Assembly (NCBI RefSeq): GCF_025947065.1
Contig: NZ_CP109994.1
Location: 620,001-684,000 of the forward strand
Direction: 5' to 3'
DNA length: 64,000 nt
Origin: Flavobacterium sp. N1736
GTDB lineage: Bacteria; Bacteroidota; Bacteroidia; Flavobacteriales; Flavobacteriaceae
Position numbers and translations under genes: made by a program. Shown here piece after piece: positions 1-10,153 of the stretch. The number at the start of each line of letters is the position of its first letter. Within the stretch, counting starts at the first letter, position 1. The notes under the pieces were generated by a model. That model saw only the letters and a list, made by a program, of their open reading frames with translations. It made no database searches and was not told where the DNA came from.

Positions 1-1
1 G

Positions 2-355
2 CCGCCTTGGATTCCGTTGGCGTGTTATTCTGCAATTGCAGCCGGAACTTTAAGTGGTGGATGGAAAATTGTGAAAACAATGGGTTCTAAAATTACAAAA
101 GTAACTTCTTTTGAAGGTGTTGCTGCTGAAACTGCCGGAGCTTTGACATTATATTTTACGGAGCATTTAAAAATTCCGGTAAGTACAACACATACTATTA
201 CAGGTTCTATCATTGGGGTTGGATTAACAAAACGTGTATCTGCCGTTCGTTGGGGTGTAACTGTAAGTTTGATCTGGGCATGGATATTAACGATTCCTAT
301 TTCGGCTATTTTGGCTGGATTGGTTTACTTTATATTGAGCGTATTTATCTCTTAG
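2..355 (+). CDS. Inorganic phosphate transporter, PiT family (C-terminal part)
   Basis: The gene is cut by the window edge; the reading frame is already open at base 2. The visible 117 residues match the last part of PiT-family inner-membrane phosphate permeases: a GGWKIVKTMG segment, a VAAETAGALT helix, the conserved PVSTTH motif, then an AVRWG stretch and a final long hydrophobic helix ending in FIS. PiT proteins import phosphate as a metal complex or with cations; the exact substrate cannot be read here. The PVSTTH repeat and the C-terminal helices are intact, so the end looks functional. It converges with the DUF421 gene and shares a two-way terminator with it. Confidence 0.85.
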   Translation, partial: PPWIPLACYSAIAAGTLSGGWKIVKTMGSKITKVTSFEGVAAETAGALTLYFTEHLKIPVSTTHTITGSIIGVGLTKRVSAVRWGVTVSLIWAWILTIPISAILAGLVYFILSVFIS

Positions 356-412
356 TAAAATGATATTTGTAAAATGTGAGATGTGAAAATCTGCATTTAT
401 CTACATAAATAA

Positions 413-448
413 AAAGCTGATTTCTTAATTGAAATCAGCTTTTTTTTA
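413..448. terminator. Bidirectional rho-independent terminator
   Basis: A 12-bp perfect stem (arms 413-424 and 431-442) with a 6-base TTAATT loop, followed by T residues on the plus strand and preceded by A residues, so it reads as a terminator in both directions. It sits between the convergent phosphate transporter and DUF421 genes. Confidence 0.85.
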
Positions 449-964
449 TTTTCTAAAATTCTTATGATTGTGTTTTCGTTTATAATGTGTTTGTTTTAGA
501 TTATTTTTATCTTCAGAAATAACACTAATAGTACCGTCAATTTCCAACATACAAAGCTTTACATCGGTAAAATGCTCTAAACCATGTTCACGCATTGCTT
601 CCTTTAATTCGTCGTGTGAGATGTCTAATTTGCTTAAAGCTTTAAAATCAAGTTTTCCGTCGTGAATTAAAATTTCAGGTTTATCTAAAAGTAAATCGTT
701 GAGCACTTTGTACTTGTGTGTAAGTTTCTTGATAACAAAGTTGATTAAAAACAAAACCAATGCCGCAACCAAACCTCCCCAAAGACTTGTGTCCGGACCA
801 ACCATTGCATTTTGAACCGAATTACTAATCAGCAAAATCAAAATAATATCGGCAGTATTTAATTGCGAAAGTTCTTTTTTACCGAAAACCCGCAATGCTA
901 TTGTCATGAAAAAATATACAGCGAGACTTCTTAAAGTAATGTCAATATATGGAGGTAATATCAT
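446..964 (-). CDS. DUF421 (YetF/YcaP-type) membrane protein
   Basis: A 172-aa protein with three predicted N-terminal membrane helices (about residues 8-26, 38-56 and 62-80) and a soluble C-terminal domain. The sequence LRVFGKKELSQLNTADIILI and the later PEILIHDGKLDFKALSKLDIS stretch, ending in the VKLCMLEIDGTISVI strand, are typical of DUF421 proteins. Their biochemical role is poorly defined. The C-terminus is basic and His-rich (KRKHNHKNFRK). Its stop codon abuts the shared terminator. A second, divergent DUF421 protein lies at 53012-53704 and carries an extra cysteine-rich tail that this one lacks. Confidence 0.8.
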   Translation of the reverse strand: MILPPYIDITLRSLAVYFFMTIALRVFGKKELSQLNTADIILILLISNSVQNAMVGPDTSLWGGLVAALVLFLINFVIKKLTHKYKVLNDLLLDKPEILIHDGKLDFKALSKLDISHDELKEAMREHGLEHFTDVKLCMLEIDGTISVISEDKNNLKQTHYKRKHNHKNFRK

Positions 965-1061
965 TTTTTTAGAATTTGGATTTAAAAAAAGCTTTGCCAG
1001 AGTTTTACACTTGACAAAGCTGCTAAATTAATTATGTGTTATGAAGTTTACATGAACTTAT

Positions 1062-2435
1062 TTATAATATCAATTTAAAATTCTTTTCGATTGCTCTGAT
1101 CATTTCTCCGGCAATATCTTTATTAGTTGCACCTTCAATTCCTTCAAGACCCGGAGATGAGTTTACTTCCAATAATAACGGTCCTTTTGAAGAACGAATA
1201 ATGTCGACTCCGGCTACTTTTAAATCCATAGCTTTTGCGGCTTTTATAGCGATCTTTTTTTCTTCGGGGGTAACTTTTATTACAGATGCCGTTCCGCCAA
1301 GGTGAATGTTTGCCCTGAATTCTCCTGGCATTGCTTCACGCTGAATTGCTGCAACGACTTTTCCGTCAATGACAAAACAGCGAATATCCTTTCCGTTTGC
1401 TTCTTTGATGAATTCCTGAACAAGAATGTTAGCATTTAAACTTTTAAAAGCATTGATAACACTTTCTGCGGCTTTTTTAGTTTCTGCAAGTACAACTCCT
1501 TTTCCTTGTGTTCCTTCCAGTAATTTTACGATAAGAGGCGAGCCTCCAACCATTTTAATCAAGTTGTCAGTATCCAAAGGCGAATTGGCAAAACCCGTTG
1601 TTGGAATATCGATTCCGCTGTTTAAAAGTAATTGCAGTGAATATAGTTTATCACGCGATTGTGTTATGGCTGTAGCCGAATTTAAAACAAAAACTTTCAA
1701 AGCTTCAAACTGACGTGTTAAAGCGCAGCCATAAAAAGTAATACTTGGTCGAATTCTTGGTATAATGGCATCAAATTGATTTAATATTTTTCCACCGCGA
1801 TAATGAATTTCCGGAGTTTTAGCATCGAGTTTCATGTAACATTCTTTGATATTCAAAAAGTGCATTTCATGACCACGCATTTCACCGGCTTCCATGATTC
1901 TTTTATTACTGTATAATTCCGGATTACTGGCCAAAAGCCCGATTCTTAAACCTGAAGTTGCTTTTTCAGAGTTTTGATATAATTCTTTTAATGCTTCGGT
2001 TGTTGGCTGTCCTAACATGTATTTTTCTTCCGGATCAACTAATACACGTCCGCTCATGGCTTCACGGCCTAAAAGCATTCTGAAACCCATAGAGTCACGA
2101 TTAGTCAACGTCATTTCAATTGGCCATTTTACATCACCAATTTTTAAATTTGTCTGAATTACATATCGATGTTCTCTAAATCCGCTGGAACTTTTTACTA
2201 TTCTTTTGTCTACAAGCGGAGCTTCGCAATGAATAATAGTTTTAATATTATTTTGAATTGGATTAATATCAAATTTAACCCAATTGGCATCATTTTTTAT
2301 AAAAGGAGCTATGTTTATAGCGTGCATTGCAGAAGTTTTAGCGCCGGAATCGACACGAGCCTTGATTGTAGGGATTCCTAGTTCTGGAAATGAGCACCAT
2401 TCTTCGCTACCTAAAATGACTTTGTTTTGAAGCAT
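1062..2435 (-). CDS. Fusion of retropepsin-like zinc-protease domain and RimK-type ATP-grasp ligase
   Basis: The first ~140 residues ([12 protein letters not shown], then [11 protein letters not shown] and [10 protein letters not shown]) match the 'putative ATP-dependent zinc protease' family (PF05618), a retropepsin-like fold with the Asp of VDSGA. Residues ~165-457 are a RimK-type ATP-grasp ligase, with [11 protein letters not shown] for nucleotide binding and the metal-binding [15 protein letters not shown] near the end. RimK-type enzymes add amino acids, usually glutamate, to a protein or small molecule; the substrate here is unknown. An upstream in-frame TTG adds 11 residues, but I chose the ATG at 2435 because [13 protein letters not shown] is where the conserved domain begins. 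No Shine-Dalgarno sequence is seen. It stands alone between two terminators. Confidence 0.8.
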   Translation of the reverse strand: MLQNKVILGSEEWCSFPELGIPTIKARVDSGAKTSAMHAINIAPFIKNDANWVKFDINPIQNNIKTIIHCEAPLVDKRIVKSSSGFREHRYVIQTNLKIGDVKWPIEMTLTNRDSMGFRMLLGREAMSGRVLVDPEEKYMLGQPTTEALKELYQNSEKATSGLRIGLLASNPELYSNKRIMEAGEMRGHEMHFLNIKECYMKLDAKTPEIHYRGGKILNQFDAIIPRIRPSITFYGCALTRQFEALKVFVLNSATAITQSRDKLYSLQLLLNSGIDIPTTGFANSPLDTDNLIKMVGGSPLIVKLLEGTQGKGVVLAETKKAAESVINAFKSLNANILVQEFIKEANGKDIRCFVIDGKVVAAIQREAMPGEFRANIHLGGTASVIKVTPEEKKIAIKAAKAMDLKVAGVDIIRSSKGPLLLEVNSSPGLEGIEGATNKDIAGEMIRAIEKNFKLIL

Positions 2436-2511
2436 ACGTTGTTTTTTATTATAGAATTTAATATTCAAAAATAGCTATTTGCTTTTAATAAATATACGAT
2501 TTTATCCAAAG

Positions 2512-2547
2512 AAAAAACCCGTTATGTTATAAAAACGTAACGGGTTT
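2512..2547 (-). terminator. Rho-independent terminator of clpC
   Basis: A stem of about 12 bp with one G-T pair (arms 2515-2526 and 2536-2547), built on AACCCGTTA/TAACGGGTT. On the minus strand it is followed by a run of six T residues. It lies just after the clpC stop codon. Confidence 0.8.
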
Positions 2548-2575
2548 ATTATTTCTGTTATAAAATTAAACTATT

Positions 2576-5122
2576 TTATTGATTTGTTGGTTCTTCTGCT
2601 TTGTGTACTTCTACAGAAAGCTCTTGAGAATCATCTTTCAAATCCATCAAAATTTCATCACCTGAATGTATTTTTGAAGTTATGATTTCTTCTGCTAACA
2701 AATCTTCAACATATTTCTGAATCGCTCTTTTTAGGGGTCTTGCACCAAATTGTCTGTCAAAACCTTTTTCAGCGATAAATGCTTTCGCTCTGTCAGTAAG
2801 ACTTAGTTTGTAGCCTAATTCAGCAATACGATTGTATAGTTTCGAAAGTTCAATTTCGATAATCAAATCAATATCATGTTTTTCTAATGCATTGAACACA
2901 ATTACGTCATCAATTCTGTTTAAGAATTCAGGAGCAAAGGTTTTTTTCAATGCATTTTCGATAATGCTTTTTGAGTTTTCATCAGCCTGAGCTACTTTCG
3001 CAGCAGTTCCGAATCCTACACCTTGTCCAAAATCTTTTAACTGACGCGCTCCAACGTTAGATGTCATAATGATAATCGTGTTTTTAAAGTCGATTTTGCG
3101 ACCTAAACTATCAGTCAAATATCCATCATCAAGAACCTGAAGCATCATATTAAATACATCCGGATGCGCTTTTTCGATCTCATCCAAAAGAACAACACAA
3201 TATGGTTTTCTACGAACTTTTTCAGTCAATTGTCCACCTTCTTCGTAACCAACATATCCCGGAGGCGCTCCAACTAAACGAGAGATAGCAAATTTTTCCA
3301 TGTATTCACTCATGTCGATACGAACTAATGCATCTTCAGAATCGAATAATTCTTTTGCTAAAACTTTTGCTAATTGGGTTTTACCAACTCCGGTCTGACC
3401 TAAGAAAATAAATGAACCAATTGGTTTGTTAGGATCTTTAAGTCCGGCTCTGTTACGTTGAATAGAACGTGCAATTTTAAGAACCGCATCATTTTGACCA
3501 ATTACTTTATTCTGAATTAATTCAGGTAATTTGGCTAATTTGTTGCTTTCTGTTTGTGCAATCCTGTTAACAGGAATTCCGGTCATCATAGAAACAACAT
3601 CGGCTACATTATCTTCTGTAACTTCAATTCTGTTGTTTTTAGAATCTTCTTCCCATTGTTCCTGTGCAACGGCTAAATCTTTTTCGATACGTTTTTCATC
3701 ATCACGAAGTTTGGCAGCTTCTTCATATTTTTGTTTTTTAACTACCAGATTTTTGTTTTCACGTACTTCTTCTAACTGACGTTCTAAATCAAGAATTTGT
3801 TTAGGAACATCAATATTGGTAATGTGCACGCGAGAACCTGCTTCGTCAAGAGCATCGATAGCTTTGTCCGGTAAAAAACGCTCAGACATATATCTGTTTG
3901 TTAATTTAACACAAGCTTCAATGGCTTCCTGCGTATAGGTTACATTGTGGTGATCTTCGTATTTGTCTTTTACATTGTTCAAAATGGCGATTGTTTCTTC
4001 AACAGAAGTTGGTTCTACAATTACTTTTTGAAAACGTCTTTCAAGAGCTCCGTCTTTCTCAATATATTGTCTGTACTCATCAAGCGTTGTTGCACCAATA
4101 CATTGAATTTCGCCTCTTGCTAATGCAGGTTTAAACATATTTGAAGCATCCAGAGAACCAGTTGCTCCGCCTGCACCTACAATAGTGTGGATTTCATCTA
4201 TAAAAAGAATGATATCATCATTTTTTTCAAGTTCGTTCATCACGGCTTTCATTCTTTCTTCAAACTGACCGCGGTATTTTGTTCCGGCAACTAAACTTGC
4301 CAAATCAAGCGTTACTACACGTTTATGGAAAAGAATACGTGATACTTTTTTCTGAATGATACGTAATGCTAATCCTTCGGCAATAGCAGATTTACCTACT
4401 CCTGGTTCACCAATAAGAAGTGGGTTATTCTTTTTTCTACGGCTTAAAATTTGCGATACACGCTCAATTTCTTTTTCGCGTCCTACAACCGGATCTAGTT
4501 TTCCTTCTTCGGCCATTTCTGTTAAATCTCTCCCAAAATTATCTAAAACCGGAGTCTTTGATTTTTTGTTTGACTTATTGGCTGGATTGTTAAAACTACT
4601 TTCCTTGAGACTGTCATCTTGTCCTGAATCATCGTTGTATGATTCGTTTCTTGGCAAGTTTTCTAAGAATTCTTCTTCGTTTGGAGTCATATTTAAATAT
4701 TGTTCTTTAGCTATGTCATAATCTATTTTTAGTTTATTCAACAGCTTGGTTGTTGGATCGTTTTCGTTTCGTAAGATACATAATAGCAAGTGTGCTGTAC
4801 TAATCGATGAGCTCTGAAATACTTTTGCTTCAAGAAAAGTTGTCTTCAGTGCCCTTTCCGCTTGACGGGTAAGATGAAGATTTTTCTTTTCGGCATTTAC
4901 TTCAACGCTTTGATTGGCGGGGCTAAGTATTTCTACTTTTCTGCGCAAATGATCTAAATCGACAGCCAGGTTATTAAGTATATGAATGGCTTTACCGTTT
5001 CCATCCCTCAAAATGCCTAGCATTAGATGTTCAGTACCTATAAAGTCGTGACCCAAACGTAAGGCCTCTTCTTTACTGTAGGTAATAACATCTTTTACTC
5101 TTGGTGAAAAATTATCATCCAT
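2576..5122 (-). CDS. clpC: ATP-dependent Clp protease ATP-binding subunit ClpC
   Basis: An 848-aa AAA+ unfoldase that feeds proteins to ClpP. The N-domain has two Clp repeats (~5-145). A charged linker follows, then the first AAA module with GEPGVGKS (~240) and LFIDEIHT. Next come a UVR-like coiled segment (QKYEEAAKLRDDEKRIEKDL, ~435-455) and the second AAA module with GQTGVGKT (~573) and VVLLDEIEKAH. The UVR segment marks it as ClpC rather than ClpB. A VGF tripeptide near residue 702 is a candidate ClpP-docking loop. It is divergent from gyrA across 256 bp, where both promoters must lie. The start is the ATG that begins MDDNFSPRVKDV, standard for the family. Confidence 0.96.
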   Translation of the reverse strand: MDDNFSPRVKDVITYSKEEALRLGHDFIGTEHLMLGILRDGNGKAIHILNNLAVDLDHLRRKVEILSPANQSVEVNAEKKNLHLTRQAERALKTTFLEAKVFQSSSISTAHLLLCILRNENDPTTKLLNKLKIDYDIAKEQYLNMTPNEEEFLENLPRNESYNDDSGQDDSLKESSFNNPANKSNKKSKTPVLDNFGRDLTEMAEEGKLDPVVGREKEIERVSQILSRRKKNNPLLIGEPGVGKSAIAEGLALRIIQKKVSRILFHKRVVTLDLASLVAGTKYRGQFEERMKAVMNELEKNDDIILFIDEIHTIVGAGGATGSLDASNMFKPALARGEIQCIGATTLDEYRQYIEKDGALERRFQKVIVEPTSVEETIAILNNVKDKYEDHHNVTYTQEAIEACVKLTNRYMSERFLPDKAIDALDEAGSRVHITNIDVPKQILDLERQLEEVRENKNLVVKKQKYEEAAKLRDDEKRIEKDLAVAQEQWEEDSKNNRIEVTEDNVADVVSMMTGIPVNRIAQTESNKLAKLPELIQNKVIGQNDAVLKIARSIQRNRAGLKDPNKPIGSFIFLGQTGVGKTQLAKVLAKELFDSEDALVRIDMSEYMEKFAISRLVGAPPGYVGYEEGGQLTEKVRRKPYCVVLLDEIEKAHPDVFNMMLQVLDDGYLTDSLGRKIDFKNTIIIMTSNVGARQLKDFGQGVGFGTAAKVAQADENSKSIIENALKKTFAPEFLNRIDDVIVFNALEKHDIDLIIEIELSKLYNRIAELGYKLSLTDRAKAFIAEKGFDRQFGARPLKRAIQKYVEDLLAEEIITSKIHSGDEILMDLKDDSQELSVEVHKAEEPTNQ

Positions 5123-5330
5123 AATATATAATTGTATTGTAAATTTAGTGAATTAGTCTTTGAAAAACAAAAACCGTACCCTTCCAAAACTCCTGTCAGC
5201 TAATAGACAAAAAAAATAATAATAAAAGCGTTAAAAAACGCTTAATTTATTAACTAAAAAGTAAAATAAAGTTGTTAATAAATCATTGAAATAAGTGTAA
5301 GTAAATAGCTGAAAAAATTTCAAAAAACCG

Positions 5331-5338
5331 TATCTTGG
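5331..5338 (+). promoter_or_regulatory. Candidate -7 box upstream of gyrA
   Basis: TATCTTGG is a one-mismatch match to the Bacteroidota -7 consensus TAnnTTTG and lies 40 bp before the gyrA start. No TTG -33 box was found at the usual 17-23 bp spacing, so support is weak. The rest of the 5123-5378 gap is AT-rich with no other feature I could recognise. Confidence 0.4.
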
Positions 5339-5378
5339 CACGCTTTGAAACTAATATAATTATTAAACATAACAACTT

Positions 5379-8015
5379 ATGTCTGAAGGAGAAAAGTTAA
5401 TTCCTATTAACATTGAAGATGAAATGAAATCAGCTTACATCGATTATTCGATGTCAGTAATTGTATCGAGAGCACTTCCTGATGTTAGAGATGGCTTGAA
5501 ACCAGTGCATCGAAGAGTTCTTTACGGAATGTATGACTTAGGAGTAACATCAAGATCTGCCCACAAAAAATCTGCGAGAATCGTAGGGGAGGTTTTGGGT
5601 AAGTATCACCCACACGGAGATACCTCTGTTTATGATGCAATGGTACGTATGGCTCAGGAATGGAGTATGCGTTATTTATTAGTGGATGGTCAGGGTAACT
5701 TTGGTTCTGTCGATGGTGACAGTCCGGCAGCAATGCGTTATACTGAGGCCAGAATGCGCAAAATCTCGGAAGATATTATGGCAGATATCGAAAAAGAAAC
5801 AGTTGATTTTCAACTAAACTTTGACGATACTTTATATGAGCCAAAAGTAATGCCTACAAGAGTTCCTACTTTATTAGTAAACGGAGCAACAGGTATTGCA
5901 GTTGGTATGGCGACCAATATGCCCCCACACAACTTAACAGAAGTTATTAATGGTACATTAGCGTATCTTGCTAATAATGATATTGAGATCGACGAATTAA
6001 TGACGCATATTAAAGCTCCCGATTTTCCAACCGGTGGTGTAATATATGGTTATGAAGGTGTTCGTGAAGCTTTTAAAACCGGTAGAGGACGTATTGTAAT
6101 GCGTGCCAAAGTTGGTTTTGAAGAAGTGGACGGCAGAGAATGTATCATTGTAACCGAAATTCCATATCAGGTTAACAAAGCCGAAATGATCAAACGTACG
6201 GCTGATTTGGTTAACGATAAAAAAATTGAAGGTATTGCCAATATTCGTGACGAATCTGATAGAAACGGTATGCGTATCGTTTATATCCTGAAACGTGACG
6301 CTACGCCAAACGTAGTTTTGAATACCTTATATAAGTTCACTTCATTACAATCATCTTTTAGTGTAAATAATATTGCACTTGTAAAAGGACGCCCGCAAAT
6401 GTTGAATCTAAAAGATATGATTCATTATTTTATTGAGCACCGTCATGATGTTGTAGTGCGCAGAACGCAGTTTGAATTGCGTAAAGCAGAAGAAAGAGCG
6501 CATATATTAGAAGGATTAATTATTGCTTCTGATAATATTGATGAAGTTATTGCGATCATCAGAGGTTCTAAAAATACAGAAGAAGCCCGTGATAAATTAA
6601 TCGAAAGATTCAGTTTGTCAGATATTCAGGCTCGTGCTATTGTCGAGATGCGTTTGCGTCAGTTAACAGGTCTTGAGCAAGATAAATTAAGAGCTGAGTT
6701 TGAAGAATTAATGAAGTTAATTGAGCACTTAAAAGCTTTATTGGCAGATGTTGATTTGAGAACAGCTTTAATCAAAGAAGAACTTGAAGAAATTCGCGAG
6801 AAATACGGAGATGCCCGTCGTTCTCAAATTGAATATTCAGGAGGAGATGTAAGTATCGAAGATTTAATCGCCGATGAAAATGTAGTAATTACAATTTCGC
6901 ACGCAGGTTATATCAAACGTACAAACCTTACAGAATATAAAACTCAAAATAGAGGAGGAGTTGGACAAAAAAGTGCAGGAACAAGAGATCAGGATTTCCT
7001 TGAGCATATGTTCGTTGCTACCAACCACCAATATATGATGTTCTTTACGCAAAAAGGAAAATGTTTCTGGATGCGTGTTTACGAAATTCCGGAAGGAAGT
7101 AAAACAGCAAAAGGAAGAGCAATTCAAAACCTTGTAAACATTGAAAGTGATGATAAAGTAAAAGCTTTCATTTGTACGCAAGACTTAAAAGACAAAGATT
7201 ATATCAACAGTCATAACCTTGTAATGGTAACAAAACAAGGACAGGTTAAGAAAACTTCTTTAGAGAAATATTCTAAACCAAGAGTAAACGGTGTTGCTGC
7301 TATTACTATTAAGGAAGGCGACGAATTAATGGGTGCTCAATTAACCAACGGAGAAAGCCAAATTATCTTAGCAGTTAAGTCTGGTAAATTGGTTCGTTTT
7401 GAAGAAACCAAAACACGTCCGATGGGAAGAACAGCTTCCGGAGTTCGTGGAATTACGTTAAAAGACGATACCGATGAAGTAATTGGTATGGTTACTGTTG
7501 ACAAAAATGATATTAACGATTCGCAAATTTTAGTTGTAACTGAAAACGGATACGGTAAACGCACCAAATTAGTAGACGAAGACGGAGAAGATGTTTACAG
7601 AATTACAAATCGAGGTGGTAAAGGTGTGAAAACACTTAATATTACTGAGAAAACAGGAAAACTGATTTCGATTAATGCCGTAACAGATGCTGATGATTTA
7701 ATGATTATCAACAAATCAGGATTAACAATTAGAATGGCTATTGAAGATTTACGTGTAATGGGTCGTGCAACACAAGGTGTTCGATTAATTAACTTAAAAG
7801 GTAAAGATTCGATTGCAGCTGTAACAAAAGTTATGAAAGATGATGTTGAAGAAGTTATTGTTGATGAAGATGGAAATGTTATAGAACCTGTTATCGAAAG
7901 AGTTAAACCGGATTTAGAAGTTCTTGAAGACGACGGTACAGCAGAAGACGATGATGACGATGCTGATGAAACAGTTGAAGACGAAGATGATTCTGAAGAA
8001 GAATCGGAAGAGTAA
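5379..8015 (+). CDS. gyrA: DNA gyrase subunit A
   Basis: An 878-aa type II topoisomerase breakage-reunion subunit. The active-site tyrosine is Tyr121 in [10 protein letters not shown]. The quinolone region reads [10 protein letters not shown], giving Thr82 and Asp86; these are the residues reported as wild type in F. psychrophilum, so no resistance change is visible. The C-terminal beta-pinwheel carries a GyrA box of the form QNRGGVGQ, which favours gyrase over ParC. The last ~45 residues are an unusually acidic Asp/Glu tail. A secreted TPR gene follows 47 bp downstream on the same strand. Confidence 0.97.
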   Translation: MSEGEKLIPINIEDEMKSAYIDYSMSVIVSRALPDVRDGLKPVHRRVLYGMYDLGVTSRSAHKKSARIVGEVLGKYHPHGDTSVYDAMVRMAQEWSMRYLLVDGQGNFGSVDGDSPAAMRYTEARMRKISEDIMADIEKETVDFQLNFDDTLYEPKVMPTRVPTLLVNGATGIAVGMATNMPPHNLTEVINGTLAYLANNDIEIDELMTHIKAPDFPTGGVIYGYEGVREAFKTGRGRIVMRAKVGFEEVDGRECIIVTEIPYQVNKAEMIKRTADLVNDKKIEGIANIRDESDRNGMRIVYILKRDATPNVVLNTLYKFTSLQSSFSVNNIALVKGRPQMLNLKDMIHYFIEHRHDVVVRRTQFELRKAEERAHILEGLIIASDNIDEVIAIIRGSKNTEEARDKLIERFSLSDIQARAIVEMRLRQLTGLEQDKLRAEFEELMKLIEHLKALLADVDLRTALIKEELEEIREKYGDARRSQIEYSGGDVSIEDLIADENVVITISHAGYIKRTNLTEYKTQNRGGVGQKSAGTRDQDFLEHMFVATNHQYMMFFTQKGKCFWMRVYEIPEGSKTAKGRAIQNLVNIESDDKVKAFICTQDLKDKDYINSHNLVMVTKQGQVKKTSLEKYSKPRVNGVAAITIKEGDELMGAQLTNGESQIILAVKSGKLVRFEETKTRPMGRTASGVRGITLKDDTDEVIGMVTVDKNDINDSQILVVTENGYGKRTKLVDEDGEDVYRITNRGGKGVKTLNITEKTGKLISINAVTDADDLMIINKSGLTIRMAIEDLRVMGRATQGVRLINLKGKDSIAAVTKVMKDDVEEVIVDEDGNVIEPVIERVKPDLEVLEDDGTAEDDDDDADETVEDEDDSEEESEE

Positions 8016-8062
8016 AAATATATAACCACGAAAATTAAAATTAAATACACAAATTGAATATT

Positions 8063-9331
8063 ATGAAAAGTAAATATGTAATACTTGCATCAGCATTATT
8101 GATTTCAGTAGCTACTTTTGCTCAAAAAGATCAAATTAAAAGTGCTGAGAAAGCATTAAAAAGCGGAGATGCTCAAGGAGCAATTACGATATTAAAAGAT
8201 GCTGAAAACATGGTAGTGAATGCCAAAGATGTTGAGCAGGCACAATATTATTCAGTACAAGGTAACGCATACCTTGATCTGGCTAATAAAAGTGTAGAAA
8301 CTGGTAAAAACTTATCTCTTGCTGCAGAAAGCTACAAAAAATTAATTGAGATTGAAAAAGCTTCGGGAAAATTGAAGTATTCAACTCAGGCAGCCGCTTC
8401 AATTAGCGAAATTAAAGGAAAATTGATTAATTCAGCAATTGCAGATACTCAGGCTAACAAACATGCTGACGGAGCAAAAAAATTGTATGATGCTTATTTA
8501 TTAGATAAAAAAGATACAATCAACTTATACTATGCTGCTTCAACAGCTGTAAATGCACAGGATTATGATACGGCTTTACCAATGTATGAAGAATTAAAAA
8601 AAATAAATTATTCTGGTAAAGGAACTAGTTATACAGCAGTAAACAAAGCTTCAGGAAACGAAGATGGTTTTAATACTGCCAGCGAAAGAGATTTAGCAGT
8701 AAAATTAGGAACACACGAAAAACCAAAAACAGAAGCTATTCCTTCAAAAAGAGGAGAGATTTATAAAAATCTTGCTTTGATTTTAGTTCAAAAAGGACGT
8801 ATCGAAGATGCTAAAAAAGCAATTGCTGATGCAAGAAAAACAAATCCGGATGATTCTTCTTTAATCCTTACAGAAGCTAATTTATATTTAGAAACAAAAG
8901 ATTTTGAAACGTATAAAAAATTAGTTGGTGAGGCTTTGCAAAAAGATCCAACCAATGCTGATTTAGTATTTAATTTAGGAGTTATTAGCGCAAATGCTAA
9001 AAACCCTGCCGATGCTGAAAAATATTATTTGAAAGCTATCGAAATTAATCCTAACTATACAAATGCTTACCTTAATCTTGCAGCGTTAAAATTAGAAGCT
9101 GAAAAACCAATCATTGACGAAATGAATAAATTGGGTACTTCTGCAAAAGATATGAAACGTTACGATGTATTAAAAGCGCAAAGAGAAGGCGTTTTTAAAG
9201 GAGTTATTCCTTATCTTAAAAAAGCAAATGAATTAGATCCTAAAAACGAAGATGTATCTAAAACATTACTAGGTGTTTACAAAGCGTTAGAAATGACTGC
9301 TGAAGCAAAAGAATTGAAAGCAAGAATGTAA
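8063..9331 (+). CDS. Secreted tetratricopeptide-repeat protein
   Basis: A 422-aa protein with a clear signal peptide (MKSKYVILASALLISVATFAQ) and TPR-like helical repeats across the body, best seen in AENADLVFNLG-type units around 300-345. It is likely periplasmic or outer-membrane associated, and partners are unknown. A TTG three codons upstream was rejected in favour of the ATG that begins the signal peptide. It follows gyrA by 47 bp and ends at a strong GAAA-loop terminator, so it may be cotranscribed with gyrA. Codon use resembles its neighbours. Confidence 0.75.
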   Translation: MKSKYVILASALLISVATFAQKDQIKSAEKALKSGDAQGAITILKDAENMVVNAKDVEQAQYYSVQGNAYLDLANKSVETGKNLSLAAESYKKLIEIEKASGKLKYSTQAAASISEIKGKLINSAIADTQANKHADGAKKLYDAYLLDKKDTINLYYAASTAVNAQDYDTALPMYEELKKINYSGKGTSYTAVNKASGNEDGFNTASERDLAVKLGTHEKPKTEAIPSKRGEIYKNLALILVQKGRIEDAKKAIADARKTNPDDSSLILTEANLYLETKDFETYKKLVGEALQKDPTNADLVFNLGVISANAKNPADAEKYYLKAIEINPNYTNAYLNLAALKLEAEKPIIDEMNKLGTSAKDMKRYDVLKAQREGVFKGVIPYLKKANELDPKNEDVSKTLLGVYKALEMTAEAKELKARM

Positions 9332-9352
9332 TTAGAATATTTCTTTCTATAT

Positions 9353-9384
9353 AAAAAAACCTTCGCGAAAGCGAAGGTTTTTTT
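9353..9384. terminator. Bidirectional terminator with GAAA tetraloop
   Basis: CCTTCGC-GAAA-GCGAAGG (stem arms 9360-9366 and 9371-9377), flanked by A runs on one side and T runs on the other. It serves the TPR gene on the plus strand and the OsmC gene on the minus strand. Confidence 0.9.
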
Positions 9385-9404
9385 ATGCTATAAAACTTTA
9401 TATA

Positions 9405-9821
9405 CTACAATAATGTAGCTGATAATGTAATAGTTGTATTTAAAAGTTTAGAAATTGGACAAATTTCTTTTGCTTTTGCAGCTGTTTTTTCAAATTCTTC
9501 AGCCGAAATAGAAGGAACTTTCCCTTTTAAATCTAAATGAATCAAAGTAATTGTTCCATCTTCAAAAGTTACTGTCGCTTCTGTAGACAAATCATCTGCA
9601 GTAAAACCACCTTCGTTTAGTAAAAAACTTAATTGCATGGTAAAACAGCCTGAATGTGCTGCAGCAACAAGTTCTTCCGGATTTGTTCCAACACCATCTG
9701 CAAATCTGGTTTTAAATGATAATTGCGCTTTATCCAGAGTTGTACTTTGTGTACTAATAGTTCCTTTTCCTTCCATACCGGTTCCTTGCCAGTTGGCATT
9801 TGCTTTTCTTGTAAATTTCAT
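9405..9821 (-). CDS. OsmC-family peroxiredoxin-like protein
   Basis: A 138-aa protein of the OsmC/Ohr superfamily, which reduces organic hydroperoxides with two cysteines. Both expected cysteines are present: one in AAHSGCFTMQLS and one in KEICPISKLL. The opening MKFTRKANANWQGTG and the NPEELVAAAHSGC block are typical of the OsmC (YhfA/SACOL1771-like) branch. A TATATTTG -7 box lies at 9858-9865 on the minus strand, 36 bases before the ATG. It is monocistronic. Confidence 0.9.
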   Translation of the reverse strand: MKFTRKANANWQGTGMEGKGTISTQSTTLDKAQLSFKTRFADGVGTNPEELVAAAHSGCFTMQLSFLLNEGGFTADDLSTEATVTFEDGTITLIHLDLKGKVPSISAEEFEKTAAKAKEICPISKLLNTTITLSATLL

Positions 9822-9910
9822 TTTGTAATATATTAAGGTTTATAATCTTTTGATACTCAAATATAATCAATAATTTACAGAATGGTTTTATGGAATTTAA
9901 TTACAAATGT

Positions 9911-10015
9911 TAAGTTTCAGGTTTCAGGTTTAAAGTTTCAAGTTTTTTTGTTTTAGGTTTCAGGTTTTTTTTGTTTCAGGTTTCAACATTTGTCAGGCTG
10001 AGCGGAGTCGGAGCC
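9911..10015. repeat. Degenerate GTTTCAG repeat tract plus a REP-like GC-rich fragment
   Basis: The 332-bp gap between the OsmC and DUF349 genes holds repeated, imperfect units of GTTTCAGGTTT separated by T runs (about 9911-9986). A short GC-rich block, GTCAGGCTGAGCGGAGTCGG (9992-10011), follows. The block looks like an interspersed repeat, but only one copy is seen in this window. The same GTTTCAGG wording recurs at 51500, 49280 and 54950. Confidence 0.6.
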
Positions 10016-10046
10016 CATTGCTATTGGAAATAAGATTTTAAAAACA

Positions 10047-10088
10047 AAAGTTCGCAAAGCTAAATGAATATAAAGCTTTGCGAACTTT
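10047..10088. repeat. 15-bp perfect inverted repeat
   Basis: AAAGTTCGCAAAGCT at 10047-10061 is exactly reverse-complemented at 10074-10088, with a 12-base spacer. It lies 22 bp beyond the DUF349 terminator and has no T run of its own, so it is a palindromic intergenic element, not a clear terminator. Confidence 0.75.
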
Positions 10089-10110
10089 GCGATAAAATAC
10101 ACGGTATAAA

Positions 10111-10144
10111 AAAAGCTGCAAAGAATATTTTCAATGCAGCTTTT
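10111..10144 (-). terminator. Terminator downstream of the DUF349 gene
   Basis: Arms AAAAGCTGCA (10111-10120) and TGCAGCTTTT (10135-10144) form a 10-bp stem. On the minus strand the hairpin is followed by T residues. It lies 10 bp after the DUF349 stop codon. Confidence 0.7.
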
Positions 10145-10153
10145 ATATTTTAA

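Noticed and set aside
5600..5640. Quinolone-resistance change in gyrA
   Set aside because: Thr82 and Asp86 match the wild-type residues known from F. psychrophilum; no substitution is evident.
7595..8050. 151-aa Ser-rich frame on the minus strand
   Set aside because: It is the complement of the GyrA acidic tail; the Ser run mirrors Asp/Glu codons.
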